Below, one piece after another: positions 23,702 to 36,880 of a DNA stretch of 64,000 bases. Within the stretch, counting starts at the first letter, position 1. Each line of letters starts with the position of its first letter. The notes beneath the pieces were generated by a model. It made no database searches. It saw only the letters and a program-made list of their open reading frames with translations, and was not told where the DNA came from. Source of the DNA: Tubulanus polymorphus (taxonomy: Eukaryota; Nemertea; Palaeonemertea; Tubulaniformes; Tubulanidae); assembly GCF_964204645.1 (NCBI RefSeq), contig NC_134031.1, positions 18,597,307 through 18,661,306 on the forward strand, read 5' to 3'. A program made the translations under genes and the position numbers.

Positions 23702-24969
23702 CATCATCATCATCAGCAGCAGCTGCAGGTTTTATCTGAAAATACCGCGTTCAAATCCGTTTTTAATCTCGCAGCGATTGGAGATGAAAATGGATCCGAT
23801 TGATATTCTCCACTGTTGTAGAGGCTTGACAGAAGATTCATGAGTTCTCATATGAGACTTCTGCTGTAACAGTGCCTCATTTATCGTCGATGGGCACTTG
23901 ATGTTAAAAATCAGGTGCAATGTTGTCAAAATATTCTTTATAATAAAACAATGGCACAATTTTGTTGAACATTCTAGAAAATGGTATTTTTCCTGACACA
24001 AAAGGGCAGCACCACTGCCCTTCTCTGAATAACTTACCCATATTTAGTTCGGATCATGCCTCTGGAGCCACCCTCCCCTGGAGCTACCTTTGTGAGAGAG
24101 ATTGATCGGTTTCATATCTTAAACTAAAATCTCGAATTTGACATTTGTAATTGCGATTTTGGGGTAAAATAATGCCCAGATGATGGTTTTAACTGATGTT
24201 ATAGATGGGTGTTTGATCTAATGTAGAAGGTCTCCAATGAGTCTGATGATATTTTTGTATGTAACATATTTGTATGAAATATTGTATAGTTCTGTAAAAA
24301 AATTATCATTGTAAAATGGTCAATGTTCAAGAAATCAAACTCAGCGGCTCGAATTGATATTTTAGAGTCTTCCAGCAATGATATTTCTCTGAGAAATATA
24401 AAAAGGAAATTTGCTGTCAATTCATCAATCAAGCTGATTAATTAATACATGTTATATTGGGGGGGAGAGATGAGAATAAGGTTTTTTGGGGGGGGGATAT
24501 AGATAAGGACATCCTGGTAGCTAATTCGGGCCCGAATCGCCCGTTGGGAAATTTAAAAATCCTGGCGATGGGTCTGGTAAATGGGGAGCATGTGTTTTAA
24601 TGATGATGGCTTTAATATCTGTATATCAATATGTGTTTCTTCATTTTGAAGATCGACACAGTTCTGTTCTGTTTCCTCTGAATTCGAATGACTGAGAGAG
24701 AAATGTCAGTTTAAAATATTCAAATGTTTTCTGTGCTTTAGTGAAATATTGTTTGAGTTGATCGTGAATATTGTGTCAATTCAGGGAACAATTTTGTGTC
24801 TAAAACCAAATAAATCTTAGCATTTTCTGATGACATGAAATGATTTGTATCTATATAGTGTTTTTAGTATATATAGTATATACGCCTACATGTATTTTAA
24901 TTGTAGTGGCTCATCCAGGATCCAGTTGCACCATTCTGTGTTACGTCTCATTTTGTTCTTTTTCAACTA
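23702..24969 (+). other. UCK 3' UTR and flank
   Basis: Sequence directly after the stop is CAT/CAG-rich (23702-23728). Candidate polyadenylation signals AATAAA are at 23942-23947, 24809-24814 and 25339-25344; the sequence does not say which is used. Two G runs lie at about 24459-24466 and 24487-24496. Confidence 0.5.
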
Positions 24970-25113
24970 CTGGGGCCAGTTGCACAGTCGTGACTTAAGT
25001 CAAAAAGTGGTCTTAAATCTTAAGACCAGTCTTAAGTTCTTAGATTGGCTATAGAACTAAGTTGGTCTTAGACTGATCTTAAGTCTAAGTCATGACTATG
25101 CAACCGGCCCCTG
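24970..25113. repeat. Family C foldback, best-preserved copy
   Basis: It starts CTGGGGCCAGTTGCACAGTC and ends GACTATGCAACCGGCCCCTG, so the ends are imperfect inverted repeats. Inside, GTGGTCTTAAATCTTAAGAC, TTAGATTGGCTATAGAACTA and GTCTTAGACTGATCTTAAGT form nested palindromes. The outer GGGGCC-GTTGC end is the same as in family A. Confidence 0.75.
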
Positions 25114-28100
25114 TACTTTACATTCTGTAGAGTGGAACTGGGTCCCAGTGTTAAGAAACTAAAAAAAGGCCCATGTTACGAGTTAAGACTGACTGTTAAG
25201 ATTGTCTAGTACACCAAAATGACTGGTGTTAAATCTAAGCCTTGACCCATGGAATGGAGGTTGCTATCCTGGGTTAGAGTGGTGTACGATGTTTGCATAA
25301 TGTTAGTCATTATTAAATGTAAATATAATTAACTTAATAATAAAATGTTGATTCGTTATTTATTTATTTTTATCTTCACTTCGAAGCAGCTCTTCTAGTT
25401 CTATTTCTAGAAGTGCGCGGTGCACGACCAAAATATGACATCCACGCGGCAGTTTTATAGACTGGTTATATCTCAAACCAAACCCATGAGATAACTCAAT
25501 CGAAAATGAATTGAGGTTAGCAGCCTCGGGTCAAATTTAATACCAAACTTCAAAATCGGACGCAGGGCCACGAAGAGAGAAAAAGAGTTAAATTGAATGG
25601 AGAAGTTTTCCTCGACAGATCCATTGAGCCGATGTTTTACGAACTCAATTTGATGTCTGACTGATATATTTACGGCGAACCATAATGCAGCCCTGTTTTA
25701 TGGCCTGTTATTTTCGTTAACCCGGGGGTTAAGTTAGCCTCCGGGTAAAAGTTAATACTAGTCTATAAAACCGCTGGTTTACAACAGTGAATCATCATTT
25801 TCTAGTTGTCCACAGTTCGGTATCACTGGTAGGTGTGAGACGACGAACAAACCTTTCACAGATCGCTCATGCACAATCTATAGAATGACCAAATTGGTCA
25901 GTTTTGGATTGTTCTGGTGTGAAACCAGTTGTGGCACGTACGACAAAATGTCCCGTCATAGTAACATGGCGGCTTTTTGGGCTCCGGGTCTGGACTGTTC
26001 GGTACACGCAAACATTTCGATGAAACAGTACCGCTTTTCCTGGACACGGTGTGAATGGCATTTATATAGGGCATCAACTCATCAGAATAATCAACCAGAA
26101 AAGGGAACAACGGCCAACAAACTAACTACAAAAACTCAGTTTGCTACTGACTCGAGATTGAACCTGGAGACCCGGGCACGAATGCTATACATCAGATCGC
26201 GTACCCAAGTATGAAGTGTTAATTACCTAACGACCGCGATCTCAATTCGATCAAGTTGGACTGAGATATGTGTCGCACATGAATCTCTATTTTCCGCAAA
26301 CCCAATGAGATCGAGTGTGATGACAATATCAGCTTGGATTCATGAACATAAACAGCGATGATGATCATTATAGTTGTCAACGCTGGGTCTAATGTAGCTC
26401 AGTAATTCATGTCATGAATTTGTCATCACAATGTTTTATATTGATGTATTCACCGAGTTATTGTTATACGATCATTTATTGTCTTGTCTCGCGACACAAT
26501 TTCTCGCTAATGATGATTAAGGGAAGCTGTAAATCAGGCGAATACTCACCACATTGACAGCTCATCAAAAATATCCCAGGTCAATCCTGACACGGTGACG
26601 TATGGATATGCCGGGACACTTTTTAAACGTTTTGGGGATTTAATAAAAAGTGACACCGTGTTGTGGTTCATTTTTAGTGAAAAAATATCTCGCATGAAGT
26701 TCTGAACATGTAGACGATAACGTTTTGAAAGTTTCTTAAATGTTTTATGTCTGGTGTTTGTGGTTCACTCCGAGAAGTCGTGAACTGGTGTGGCAGGATC
26801 CACTGTGACTGGAAATGTGCTGATGAAGGAATGCCTAATTTCTGGTGTTTGTGGTTCATGTTCCAGGGTTGCATGGTCCAGATTCACCCAGTTCTGGGGT
26901 TGCATGGTTTCGTAAGGCAACACTCGCACGCTTAAACTACATGTAGCTACTAGTGGTCCAGGGCAGACAGCAAAGCCGTAACTTAACGCAATACCTCCTA
27001 CACCCTAAAGTGCTGCCGCTATACTCATCGTTAGCGGACTTTTCATACACTAATATGAACTTACCCTGGCAATAGACCAGCAATGGGAATAGCGGCAGCA
27101 CCATACGGTATTAGGAGGTTATATGTTTGGTTGCCAGTGTTGGCTCGCGTTAGTGTGTAAAAATTCCGCGAACGATGAGTACAGCGGCAGCACCATACGG
27201 TGTATTGATGGCCCGACCAAAGCCCCGCGACCTCATTGAACCAGGCTCGAGCCTTTTTTTTGGCACAGTCGACTCCTCGGGCCATGCTCCATTACGATGG
27301 TCTAACTGGAATCCGTGAATTGGGACCAAAGGTTTGTGTTGTTGTCCGAAGAATTGCGATAATTCGAGTTTCATTTTCTCTTACAATGGTTCCTCGTGTT
27401 CGAGAGTCGAGATCGATTCGACTTGAAGCATTCGAGTTATTAGGAGTCCACTGTGTTTACTTTTTGCACTCTATAAGGGTCGTTTTTTGTTAGTACGAGT
27501 CTACCAGCTAATTACAGCGCCAAAAGAACCGAGGGTGAGGTCTTCACTGACCAGTATTCATTCTGCATGGGTTTTTTTCCAGTACACCGACCTGTCGTTA
27601 TAGTCATCATAGATACTTCCTTAGTTTATCGGTAATCGATAAACGTCATTTTCAGAAGTGTCAAGTATGTTCTTTTTGATGTAAGGGATGGACTAAAAAC
27701 GTTGCTTCGCCAGAAAGGAAATACGCCGGTACCTGACTTAAAATGTCAGCGTGAAAATGCAGTCATCGGGAAACACGCAGATACCTAATGATGCTTGGTG
27801 TACGTGCTGCATGTGTAGATGTTACTCCTAGTTTTCAACTGAAATTCTTTGAGAAAAACACGACCCGCATAATTTGTTGAAATAATCAACATAATTTATT
27901 TATGCATCTATTATCAATAGGGATACGTGCAATACATGTATAAATACATAGATAATGAAGTATGATGTGTGTCCCAATGGTGGACTTACAAGTCAATCTA
28001 CATGCAAACAGAGACACTCATTTCATATTTACTCATGCGACTTATAGCTATTTTTTTTACAAATAAAATATCAGTATATAAAATAAGTGAATCATACATT

Positions 28101-28389
28101 ATAAATGCCTGTAGTGGATAAATTCAGCCAAAATTCGGCCATCTAAAAATGCCAGTTAAAATTGTCAATACAGCTAAAATATCGTTTTCGCATTAGAAGT
28201 TGTACTTGTAAGAAGTATTTTATGGTTGAGATGCATCATGCTCCCCGAGACGTTGAGTCAATTAGGATCCAAGTCATCAGCGTTAACACTATCTGAAAGT
28301 ATAGATCAAAAACGAAAGGTTATAATGTGACAATTTATCATGTGAACTCATGTCCTGCATGGATGATGCAACATGGAACCTTTGAAGTC
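25114..28389. other. Gene-poor intergenic region
   Basis: I find no credible coding exon on either strand. An inverted-repeat cluster lies at 26988-27200. The region 27890-28320 is AT-rich and unremarkable. Confidence 0.55.
26988..27200. repeat. Inverted-repeat cluster with AGCGGCAGCACCATACGG
   Basis: AGCGGCAGCACCATACGGT occurs at about 27091 and 27181 in direct orientation, and its partial reverse complement GTGCTGCCGCTAT occurs at about 27011. AATACCTCC at 26990 pairs with GGAGG at 27114. The whole thus forms a foldback plus a duplicated arm. Confidence 0.5.
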
Positions 28390-28840
28390 GAATGGAAGAG
28401 AGAAGGGAGAATAGGAGAGAGGGTGGAAGAGGGAGGGAGGGTGGAAGAGGGAGGGAGGGTGGGAGCAACAGAAAGAGGAGGTGGGAGAGGCAAGGGGAAA
28501 GAGGGAGGGAGAGAGGGTCAGAGAGAGGGAGAGTGGGAGAGAGGGTGGAAGAGAGGGTCAGAGAGAGGGAGGGTGGGAGAGTGGGTCAGAGAGAGGGCCA
28601 GAGAGAGGGAGGGTGGGAGAGAGGGTCAGAGAGAGGGCCAGAGAGAGGGAGGGTGGGAGAGAGGGAGGGTGGGAGAGAGGGCCAGAGAGAGGGAGGGTGG
28701 GAGAGAGGGTCAGAGAGAGGGCCAGAGAGAGGGAGGGTGGGAGAGAGGGTCAGAGGGAGGGCCGGAGAGAGGGCCGAGAGAAGGAGAGTGGGAGGGAGGG
28801 TGGGAGAGAGGGTGGTAGGGAACGAGATGAAGGGGAGAGA
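28390..28840. repeat. Purine-strand minisatellite (GGGAGAGAGGGTCAGAGAGA)
   Basis: About 450 bases in which nearly every plus-strand base is G or A, built of units of roughly 38-40 bases such as GAGGGTCAGAGAGAGGGCCA followed by GAGAGAGGGAGGGTGG. It is open in several frames only because of its repeat composition; no coding is inferred. Confidence 0.93.
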
Positions 28841-30510
28841 TATAGGGCACTGGCAAGTATAACTGTGGTCTGACACTGAAAAAAGGCCAAGTACCACACT
28901 ACTATGCGCTGACCACTGCTCTTTATCATCATGAAATATCATAGTTACACGAAGCCTTGCATTATTGAATTATAAATTGAATATTGAGATGGAGAGTTCC
29001 TCTACTGTACGACAAGTGAAACCCCAACAAACACTCACCACAGAGTACTTAATGATTTTCAATTTCCCCCTAATCAAACTTTCATCTGGTTTCACAATGA
29101 TTAATATTTAGTCTTAGATGTGATGGGAAATGTAGCAAGTTTCAATAATTATTGATTACTGGGTGAATAAAATTGCAAATGAGTTAAATCAGAAACTAAG
29201 TCATGAGAAACCAACCACACATGAAATAAGGTTTAAAGTCGGAGACCTAATTGTATTTAGAATCAAAATGAACTTTACTAGTTTTTAGTCTTACCTTTAC
29301 TCGATTGGCTATTGAAACAAAATAAGCTCAAACTGTTAGATTGGTTATAGAAATAAATTGATCTTAGGCTAGTTTCAAGTTGTTACATTTGATACAGCAG
29401 CAAAACGAGCTTTGAGTGGTTTTCGATCTAATAAGTTGTCATCTCTAAGACATGAATATCAGTTCACAAGATTATAATCCATTACTAGTCGATACAACAT
29501 TGCTATATTACAGCGCTAGTTATTAATCTGTCAGACATGAATAACCTTGACTTATCTTGCCTTTATTAAGAACTGCTCATAGGCTTTGTTTTTAGTATTA
29601 TGTTGATACATTGAAGCAAACAATGATAATATTGGCTGAATGTTGGTATATGTTCCTTAGAGCTAAACTGATATAGGAACCACTGAAGTAGGAGAACAGA
29701 ATCCAGAGTAAATTAATTAGAATTGAGGCATAACGTAAAAACAATTCCAGAACCCAGTTTCCTTTAGAGTGGCCAATCCAAGTTACCCCTGGGGGATCAA
29801 CCTGGATGACAACCACCATAGTAATAATGAGAAACCATAGCCGCGATTACACACACTCGATTTTGAAATGTATCCTGCCCCCCCCCTCTCCCACACGTCA
29901 TCTATGAAACTTGGCGCAGGTATTTTTCTGATATCTCAACGTTAACTGCTAGCTAGAAAATATTTGCCAATATTTGTTTGGTGTAGGGGGTTAAAATGGT
30001 ATGTAAACGTATCAAGTAAATTTATACAGACTAAATTCAACTCGCATAATTCAACAACAACATTCCGCGATAAAAATGATAATGAGGACTAAAAAAAAGA
30101 CATCAAACAAAGATATCGACGTTTAGACATAAAACTGATGTGTAATTTGTGTGCGACGTGCGGCGCGTGCCGGCGATTATAACTGAAATCATTTCCAACA
30201 TACAGGAAAATCGAATCAACCAAACATATCCCGAGACTGAATCATTAGAACACAGATCAAAGACTTCTGCGATTGGACAACATATCGCAATATGTCACAC
30301 TTACCTATCAGGAATTCAGTGACAACAATTTCAAAATTCGAGGCAAAGGTTCTTCTGATCTCAATTTTAAAATTAGGGATCATTGAATCAACAATTATTC
30401 CTAAGCGGCTCATCCTTTATCTTAAAATATATCTAAATAACTAGCGAATGGCTTGTAATTAGCTCAGAATTTATCACTTGTAACTCTAACAACTTCTGTT
30501 GTATATAAAT
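28841..30510. other. Intergenic, nothing recognised
   Basis: AT-rich single-copy-looking sequence. A C run followed by CTCTCCC lies at about 29877-29890. I see no exon, RNA gene or clear repeat family. Confidence 0.5.
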
Positions 30511-30643
30511 CAGGGGCCGGTTGCTCAAAAGTTGGTTAGAGTTAACCAGTGGATAGTTGATATGGTGACAATTGAAATTTCATTGTTACTATGGTATTTA
30601 ACGGCCGGTTATCTTTAACCAACTTTTGAGCAACTGGCCCCTG
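30511..30643. repeat. Family A foldback, best-preserved copy (133 bp)
   Basis: Near-perfect inverted termini: the left end CAGGGGCCGGTTGCTCAAAA and the right end TTTTGAGCAACTGGCCCCTG. They continue inward as GTTGGTTAGAGTTAACC and GGTTATCTTTAACCAAC. The interior is GTGACAATTGAAATTTCATT. No clear target-site duplication is visible. The size and palindromy fit a MITE. Confidence 0.85.
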
Positions 30644-30829
30644 AAGTTTTACTTGTATATATTACACCTGATGAGGGGATATAACTTTGTGTAAATAAAC
30701 TGTTATTTCTAATTAGAAAATGAGGTTTTTATTGTTATCGCTTTTATGGATATTTGAATCATTATCAGTTTGTGGAGTATGAAAATAATACAAACGTTCA
30801 TCTAAGTAAGATTGAACAGAACAGCGTCT

Positions 30830-30985
30830 CAATCCCATCTCCATCTCCCCTCTCACTATCTCTATCTCTCAACCTCTCTTTCCATCTCCTCTCGTCCGAC
30901 CCGCTCTGCTTTTCATCCCACTCCCCCTCTCCACTTTCTCCTCCCTCTCCACTTCCCCTCTCCCTCCCCATCTCTCTCACTCACA
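30830..30985. repeat. Pyrimidine-rich CT/CCCTC tract
   Basis: A ~155-base stretch of almost pure C/T (CATCTCCCCTCTCACTATCT and onward), ending before TCACTCACAGTGACATTG. Open frames across it (Ser/Pro/Leu-rich) reflect composition, not coding. Confidence 0.75.
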
Positions 30986-31069
30986 GTGACATTGTCACTG
31001 CAGCTGTCACTAGCGATCGAGCGTTTCATCAAAGTGAACACAAGTGCTATCATTAATCGGGAATAATCA

Positions 31070-31113
31070 AGACGAAACTTCAATCATCCGATAACACGTG
31101 AACGACACACAGG
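31070..31113 (+). other. Possible 5' non-coding exon end (donor at 31114)
   Basis: ACACACAGGGGTAAGT ends with a strong donor consensus. The exon of GPCR 2 starts after a good acceptor at 39392-39393, so at least one upstream non-coding exon is expected. This is one candidate, and the link over ~8 kb is speculative. Confidence 0.2.
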
Positions 31114-31904
31114 GGTAAGTTAACAAACAACTCTTTTACAGATAAAGCCAGAAATACAGGTAAAGATATTTCAACAGTAAGAATTCAGGCGAAACAAATA
31201 CTAAAACAAAACCAGTGGGAAACTTAACAACCAATTTTCGAGCAAATGGCTCCGTCTTGGTTCTGTATTAAACTCATCCTTTTTGATAATGTGTCAGGTG
31301 CGTAAGGCTTCTGTTAACTTAATAAGCAGAAGACGACGACGTTCTGGTTTAATGAAGTCTAGAGACTTATCGCAATATTCCGACGAAATCTTAAGAAGAT
31401 TTTACATCGGAGGGCGTGAACATGTTGCGAGTATTAGAATTAGAAACACCGTTTTGAGCGCTGCCGATATCACTCTTTAAGCCGCTCACAGATATCCCCT
31501 CAGCATCGAGCTTCAATAATTCCAGATTATACATTAACGACGCGTTTTTTTATGAATTGATGAATAACGTAATTAAAATTTCACAGCCGTTAGTTACTGA
31601 TGAATAGATCGTTGATAAATCAACATTCCCGCCTGAAATTACTACCAGAGAAACATACAAAACTTCTTACAAAAGATAAATGATTATTTCAATTGCTGGG
31701 TTAATGTCCAAATGATTAATATTTTACGATGAGGTTTATAGCAAATAAGGACCCATAAAACAATCTTAACATTTCAACTTCGTGTACATGCTCTAATTAT
31801 CTTAATTCTAATGATTAATGCTTCATCCCAAAGCAAAAACCTAGCACGCATTTGTTTAGCTTTATGAACTATAGGGGCTAGTTCCTCAGATATATCCTCA
31901 GTAT

Positions 31905-32215
31905 TTTACTCCACAACAGGTTTTAGAGGGGCAGCCACCCCTTTCATTTCTCAACCCCTCTGATAATCAGCCACCCCTCGTAAAATAACTTCTGCCCCTA
32001 CCAGAGTGGACGTCAATATTCTATCAATGCCAACAACTGCTTTGAAATATATTGAGCTAATGTGAAAAATAGAAGATTCCACCAAAATTAAGCTTAAATT
32101 TTCTATATTTTTGTGGCTGGGAGGATTGAAAGCCTTGCTACTTCAACAGCCACGATGTCATACATTTAACATCGAATGCAGTCCCTTTAAAATTCTAGCA
32201 TATGGGAAATCCTGA
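31905..32215. repeat. Dispersed repeat, copy 2 (matches 8378-8650)
   Basis: It shares ATTTTACTCCACAACAGGTT, TTTGAAATATATTGAGC, AGAAGATTCCACCAAAATTA and GCCACGATGTCAT with the copy in the WW-CUE gene. It carries an extra TTGTGGCTGGGAGGATTGAA segment near 32113. Confidence 0.75.
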
Positions 32216-34341
32216 AGGCCATATGAAGATGATGGCCTTGATAGTCCAAAATTAAACATCCTCATCCTATTTACCAGTGACCCTCTCAAAACTGAGTTGA
32301 CAGTCGCTAAACCCATGGATAAATAAGTATTATTAATGTCACAATGGGCTGGTGTTTAACGGAAGTTCGTTGATGTTGCATATTTGCGTGGCACTCAGGT
32401 TAACACGCACAGACAGAAACAAAGTCGAAGCTTTTAAGGAAACGACATTCTCTCTCTCTGAGCGAGAGGAAAAAAAAGCCATAAATGCTCCCCTAGAAAT
32501 GACGACGATTTTTGAAACGGCGTTATATATTAATCCAGATAATCGTACAGTTAGCACGTTCGCGCTGCAGTTAAACTCACTCGAGAAGAACTTAGTAAAA
32601 CTCATAACGATCTAAGTCTTTAGAGAATACTTCAGATCTGTCGAAATGTTTACTGAGAAGACGCATCCACTGCACGCTGGCGTTATGCGCAGACATTTTC
32701 TGTTAACATAAAGTAGGAATTGAAATTCAGGAATACAGAATTTCTGAAGAAGACTAGTCAAACATTGAATAAACTACTTACTAGTGCAAGGAAACATTTT
32801 CGGACTTTAATTTTTGTTATTATCTTAATATAATTGTCACAACGCGGATGAGATATCGTACTTCCTAAGATGTCGGGTAAGTTGCACATTCAGTATCAAT
32901 AGAACTAAGACAATCTTTAATTGGTCTTGAGTCTGATCAATGATTTTACCCGGAAAGTTAGCACTAATCGGGGCCTATCGTCCACAAGTAGACAGTTTTT
33001 GTACTTGGTCAGCCTCGACACTATAGAGCTGATTTATAGGTGAGTATTTCACCGCACTAGTCACACACAGAAATCATCACTCACTCATATCTCCGTTATA
33101 CCTCATAATTGATACCTGAGCCAGAATTGAGGTATAATAACACATCGGGAGATGACGGATGATAAGAAGATAGCAATTTATTCAGATAATCATAAGATTG
33201 TGAGAAATTCCAATCTAAGCCATGGAGGGATTTGTTAAATTTTCGTTTTTACTCTTGAAAACCCACTAATTAAGACACACAAGGAGTTAATCAAGGAAAT
33301 ATTTAAGTTATTTCCATGATGGTTTTTCGCCATATAGCATGGAAAAATAGTCTCCTATCCAGGACTTGTAATTGCTTACAGAGTTAAAATCAGTTTTTTT
33401 TTCCGATAATTTACCCGTAAAATTCTAACCGAGAACTGTGGAACTGGATCCCGATACTAATTGCGTCCAGATTTATGATAACCCAGTTTTGGGACTAGAC
33501 TGTGACGAATTCTGTCCTAACCTTTTAGACCGGGAACTCTGGAATTAGAGCCGACAGATCTCCAGTGCGGTTTTTGTCTCATCGAAGGAAGGTCTGAATT
33601 CCGACGGATCCAGAAAAAAATTGTACTGATATTCGTAAAAAAAAAAAACACTGTTAGCAATAATTGAATATGCATGAGTGTAATTATCTTGCATCTGCGG
33701 AGACTGCGGAGACTGAGGAGACTGAGGGAGTGTGATGCCACACTGTCTGTGCTTATATCAACTCAACATGCAACAGTTAGTTCTCAGTACAGCTCAAAAT
33801 CACTTTAGTTCGGCCCAGCTCAGTTCAGCTCAGTTTAGCTCAAGTTTAGTTAAGCTTCTATTGACCTCAGTTGAACAAAAATTTAGTTTAGCTGGACTAG
33901 ATTTCAAAATGACATCAACAAGCTTAACTGATCTTCATTCGAAAGGCAGAACTTTCGAGATGAAAATGAGCTCAGACCGGTCTCCGGTTCAGACTGTATG
34001 ATTAGCCGCGATAAGCACTGCTCAAACTCGATGGCGATTCATTTATAATGTATAATCAGTCTAAATGTTATTATTGATTGAATCAGTTGCGTCTGATACG
34101 TCACACGTGATATCTCGATATCTGAGGAAAAAAAACGACATTATTTGAACGTTTTAATGAGATTTTATCGATAAGTAATAAATCTTTGTTCGCCACGAGA
34201 AAAAATTGTCGCAACAAATATTGACGGTTTTATGAAATATGGAAATCCTCAGGAAATTATCGGAAATCTATCAACAGGTTAATGATTATTAGGAGGGCTA
34301 CCTTCGATGAATGACCCAAATTTAAGGGCTCTGCTTGGGTC

Positions 34342-34575
34342 CAGTTCTACAGTTAGGTGGGTTTGATTTAATTCTGTAACCAGTTCAACAGTTGTGTGGG
34401 TTAAATTTGACTCTGGACCCAGTTCCACAGTTGTGCGGGATGAATTTGACTCTGAACCCAGTTCTACAGTTGTGTGGGTTAAATTCGATTCTGGACCCAG
34501 TTCCACAGTCCTATAGGTTTGATTTGGCTCTGAATCCGGTTCCGCAGTTAGGCGGGTTTCATTTTGAAATGTAAA
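34342..34575. repeat. 39-bp tandem array, six units
   Basis: Units begin CAGTT[CT][CT][AC]ACAGTTGTGTGGGT and repeat every 39 bases (starts near 34342, 34381, 34420, 34459, 34498 and 34537). The 39-base period keeps frames open. The unit is an amplified arm of the family B foldback (TTCCACAGTTGTG). Confidence 0.85.
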
Positions 34576-36599
34576 CCCACAATGGCACGTATGTCTAACA
34601 GGTTTCTGGACTGTATTTGCAGATTTCTCTGGCAAATATCAGATCTATCTCGTCACTGAGACGCTAAACAAACTATCTCGCAGAGGATTCTGTCAACACA
34701 ACATCAAACATTCATAAAATATCAAACAACTGCAGCTTTCATCCTCAAATAACTTGAATATTAAATTAGTCTAGCGACATTTATAATTCTAACTGCGAGA
34801 TCGCGTGTGATACGTCGTTCTTTTCAGAATCTAGATTATCCGCAAAATGAAAATTTGGCATAGGGAAGTGTTTCGCTCGTGCAATCCCAGCTGAAATCAG
34901 CTTAGTGAGGATGTAGGATGTAAAAAAACTATTCCTCATCTCAGATGAGTCTTTTCCCCGAGGTACGGTTAATCACAGATAGGAAACCATGAATCCCATC
35001 GAAGATCGTATTGTCAGAGAAAGTGACAAATTACAGTGTCTCGCGATAGTAACTATCATTCGGTCGAACCTCCCTCGGTAAACGCAGCGTGGTAAAACAT
35101 TGCGTAACGATTATTAGTGTAAATTGATGGATACTGATAGCGCTACAGGTTTTAATCAAGTTTCTCGGAACACAGACAGCGGGAAACGAAAACAACAATT
35201 AATGGAGTTTCTTTTTAAAATAGACAGAACTACTTTCGCACAAAAATTCGAGATTCTAATCATTCTAAAACTTAGAATGAAGAAGTCAATATCAAAGATT
35301 TGAGACGAGATTAATGAAATATCTAAAATTAAATTTTGTTCGCATTTGGAATTGGATTTCATCGAAATTCAGAATCTTCTTTTAGATTTTTTTCCTATTG
35401 TTATATCTAAGACTCCGAGGCATAAGATAGTTACTGGTTGGTCACAGGTGCGTTTGATAGGGATGGAACTCAAGATAAATATATTAATGAATTATCGACT
35501 GCACGAAGAGAAAATCAAAAAGATAGGATTTTCATGAACTTATCTTCATTGACAGCTGATACATTGCACACAATCCATACGAGAGCTTACACTGAGCAAC
35601 TGGGTCCTAGGTTAAGATTAGGTGGTAGAATCAATTCATCGAAAATAAGTTAATCTTAAATATCACTGAGGCTTAATAATCAAAAGTTTCTTACTTTGTA
35701 CTCAGTTTAGAATAAACAAAATTTTCTCATTTGTGTGAAAATATCAATTTAGGATACGTTTTTAGCTTCAACAGGAAGGCGCCTGAAACATGTGATTTAT
35801 ATACATTTACAATTGTCTTGTTTTTTATTCTTATTTTATGTATTTTATTACAATGACATGTGTGATATAAATAAATACATATGATATGGTGAATTACCTT
35901 AACCTGCACCCAGCAAGGTGGACTTACAAGTCATTCTATACACAAAACAGAAATTAGTTAGTATATGATTTGCCAATACTCAATCTTTTTGAGTTATTGA
36001 ATGCAGACATACAAAAATTTACAGTAGTTCATGTAAGTAAAAGTGAATTTTTCCTTGTCCGTGCTTTCACGAGAAAATTAGCAATTGTCATAGAAAATTC
36101 TACATTACGATGATAAATAATTGATCTTGAGATCTAATAAAGTTTATCATCGCAAAGTGAAGTATCGACTGTTCTGTTGAATAGAAGGTGAATTATTGGT
36201 TTGTGAGACCAGTTTTACTGATGATTGCACAATTATTAGACAGTCTCTCTCGTCGTCTGACCGTAACTGCTATTATTAACAGGCGTACCTAGTACAAGAC
36301 ATTGCAATTATAATATACAAGAAAATAACAACCTCTCAAGGCATAAACACGTCATAAAAACCCACAGCAGAAAGGTGGAAAATAATATCTTATTGGAAAT
36401 ATGAGATGTGAGACAAGTGAATTGATTGACTTTTTCAGTCTAGGGTCGATGAGATATTCTGTATAAACTAATACACAGTGTTTGAGTTCTCGGTAGACCT
36501 TACTGCGTTCTCAGCAGTTCTGCAGTTCCCAGTTTGACTAGACTTACTGTTAAATCTAACTCATTAATAGTTAAACACATGAAATTCATTCATTTTTCA

Positions 36600-36745
36600 G
36601 TGAAACATGTGGTCAATAGCATTATCCAAATTCCCTGAGTTCCCATGTCATTTGATAGAATAGTCAAATTCCCTGAGAGTTTCTGATTTTTTCTAGATTT
36701 TCTGATTCCCTGAGTGTTATCCCTGTTTTCTAGATTAAAGGCCAC
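36600..36745. repeat. Fragment of the GTGGCCACCCTG repeat family
   Basis: Contains CATTATCCAAATTCCCTGAG, TTCTGATTTTTTCTAGATTT and AAAGGCCACCCTG, as in the copies at 11865, 41810 and 48505. Confidence 0.55.
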
Positions 36746-36880
36746 CCTGTATTAAGCTCAAACATTTTGTAACACAGCAAGGGCAGAAAACAATGCCGGG
36801 GTTAATCGTTAGTTCTGAAAACAAAGTTCCACTCGTGACTAGACGAGAAGATACACAATATGCGTGTATGATGATAACGA

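Noticed and set aside
25885-26214. 109-residue ORF with overlapping ORFs on the other strand
   Set aside because: Open on both strands over the same bases with no protein features.
28327-28942. Long Glu/Arg/Gly-rich ORFs and Pro/Leu/Ser ORFs on the other strand
   Set aside because: Three plus frames are open together only because the tract is purine-rich; the codon pattern follows the repeat.
31283-31480. 65-residue ORF with an RRRRR stretch after a TGTGTCAG
   Set aside because: No recognisable motif, no partner exon, and base composition like its surroundings.
32352-32615. 87-residue plus-strand ORF in a gene-poor stretch
   Set aside because: Both strands are open here, there is no family resemblance and no splice context.
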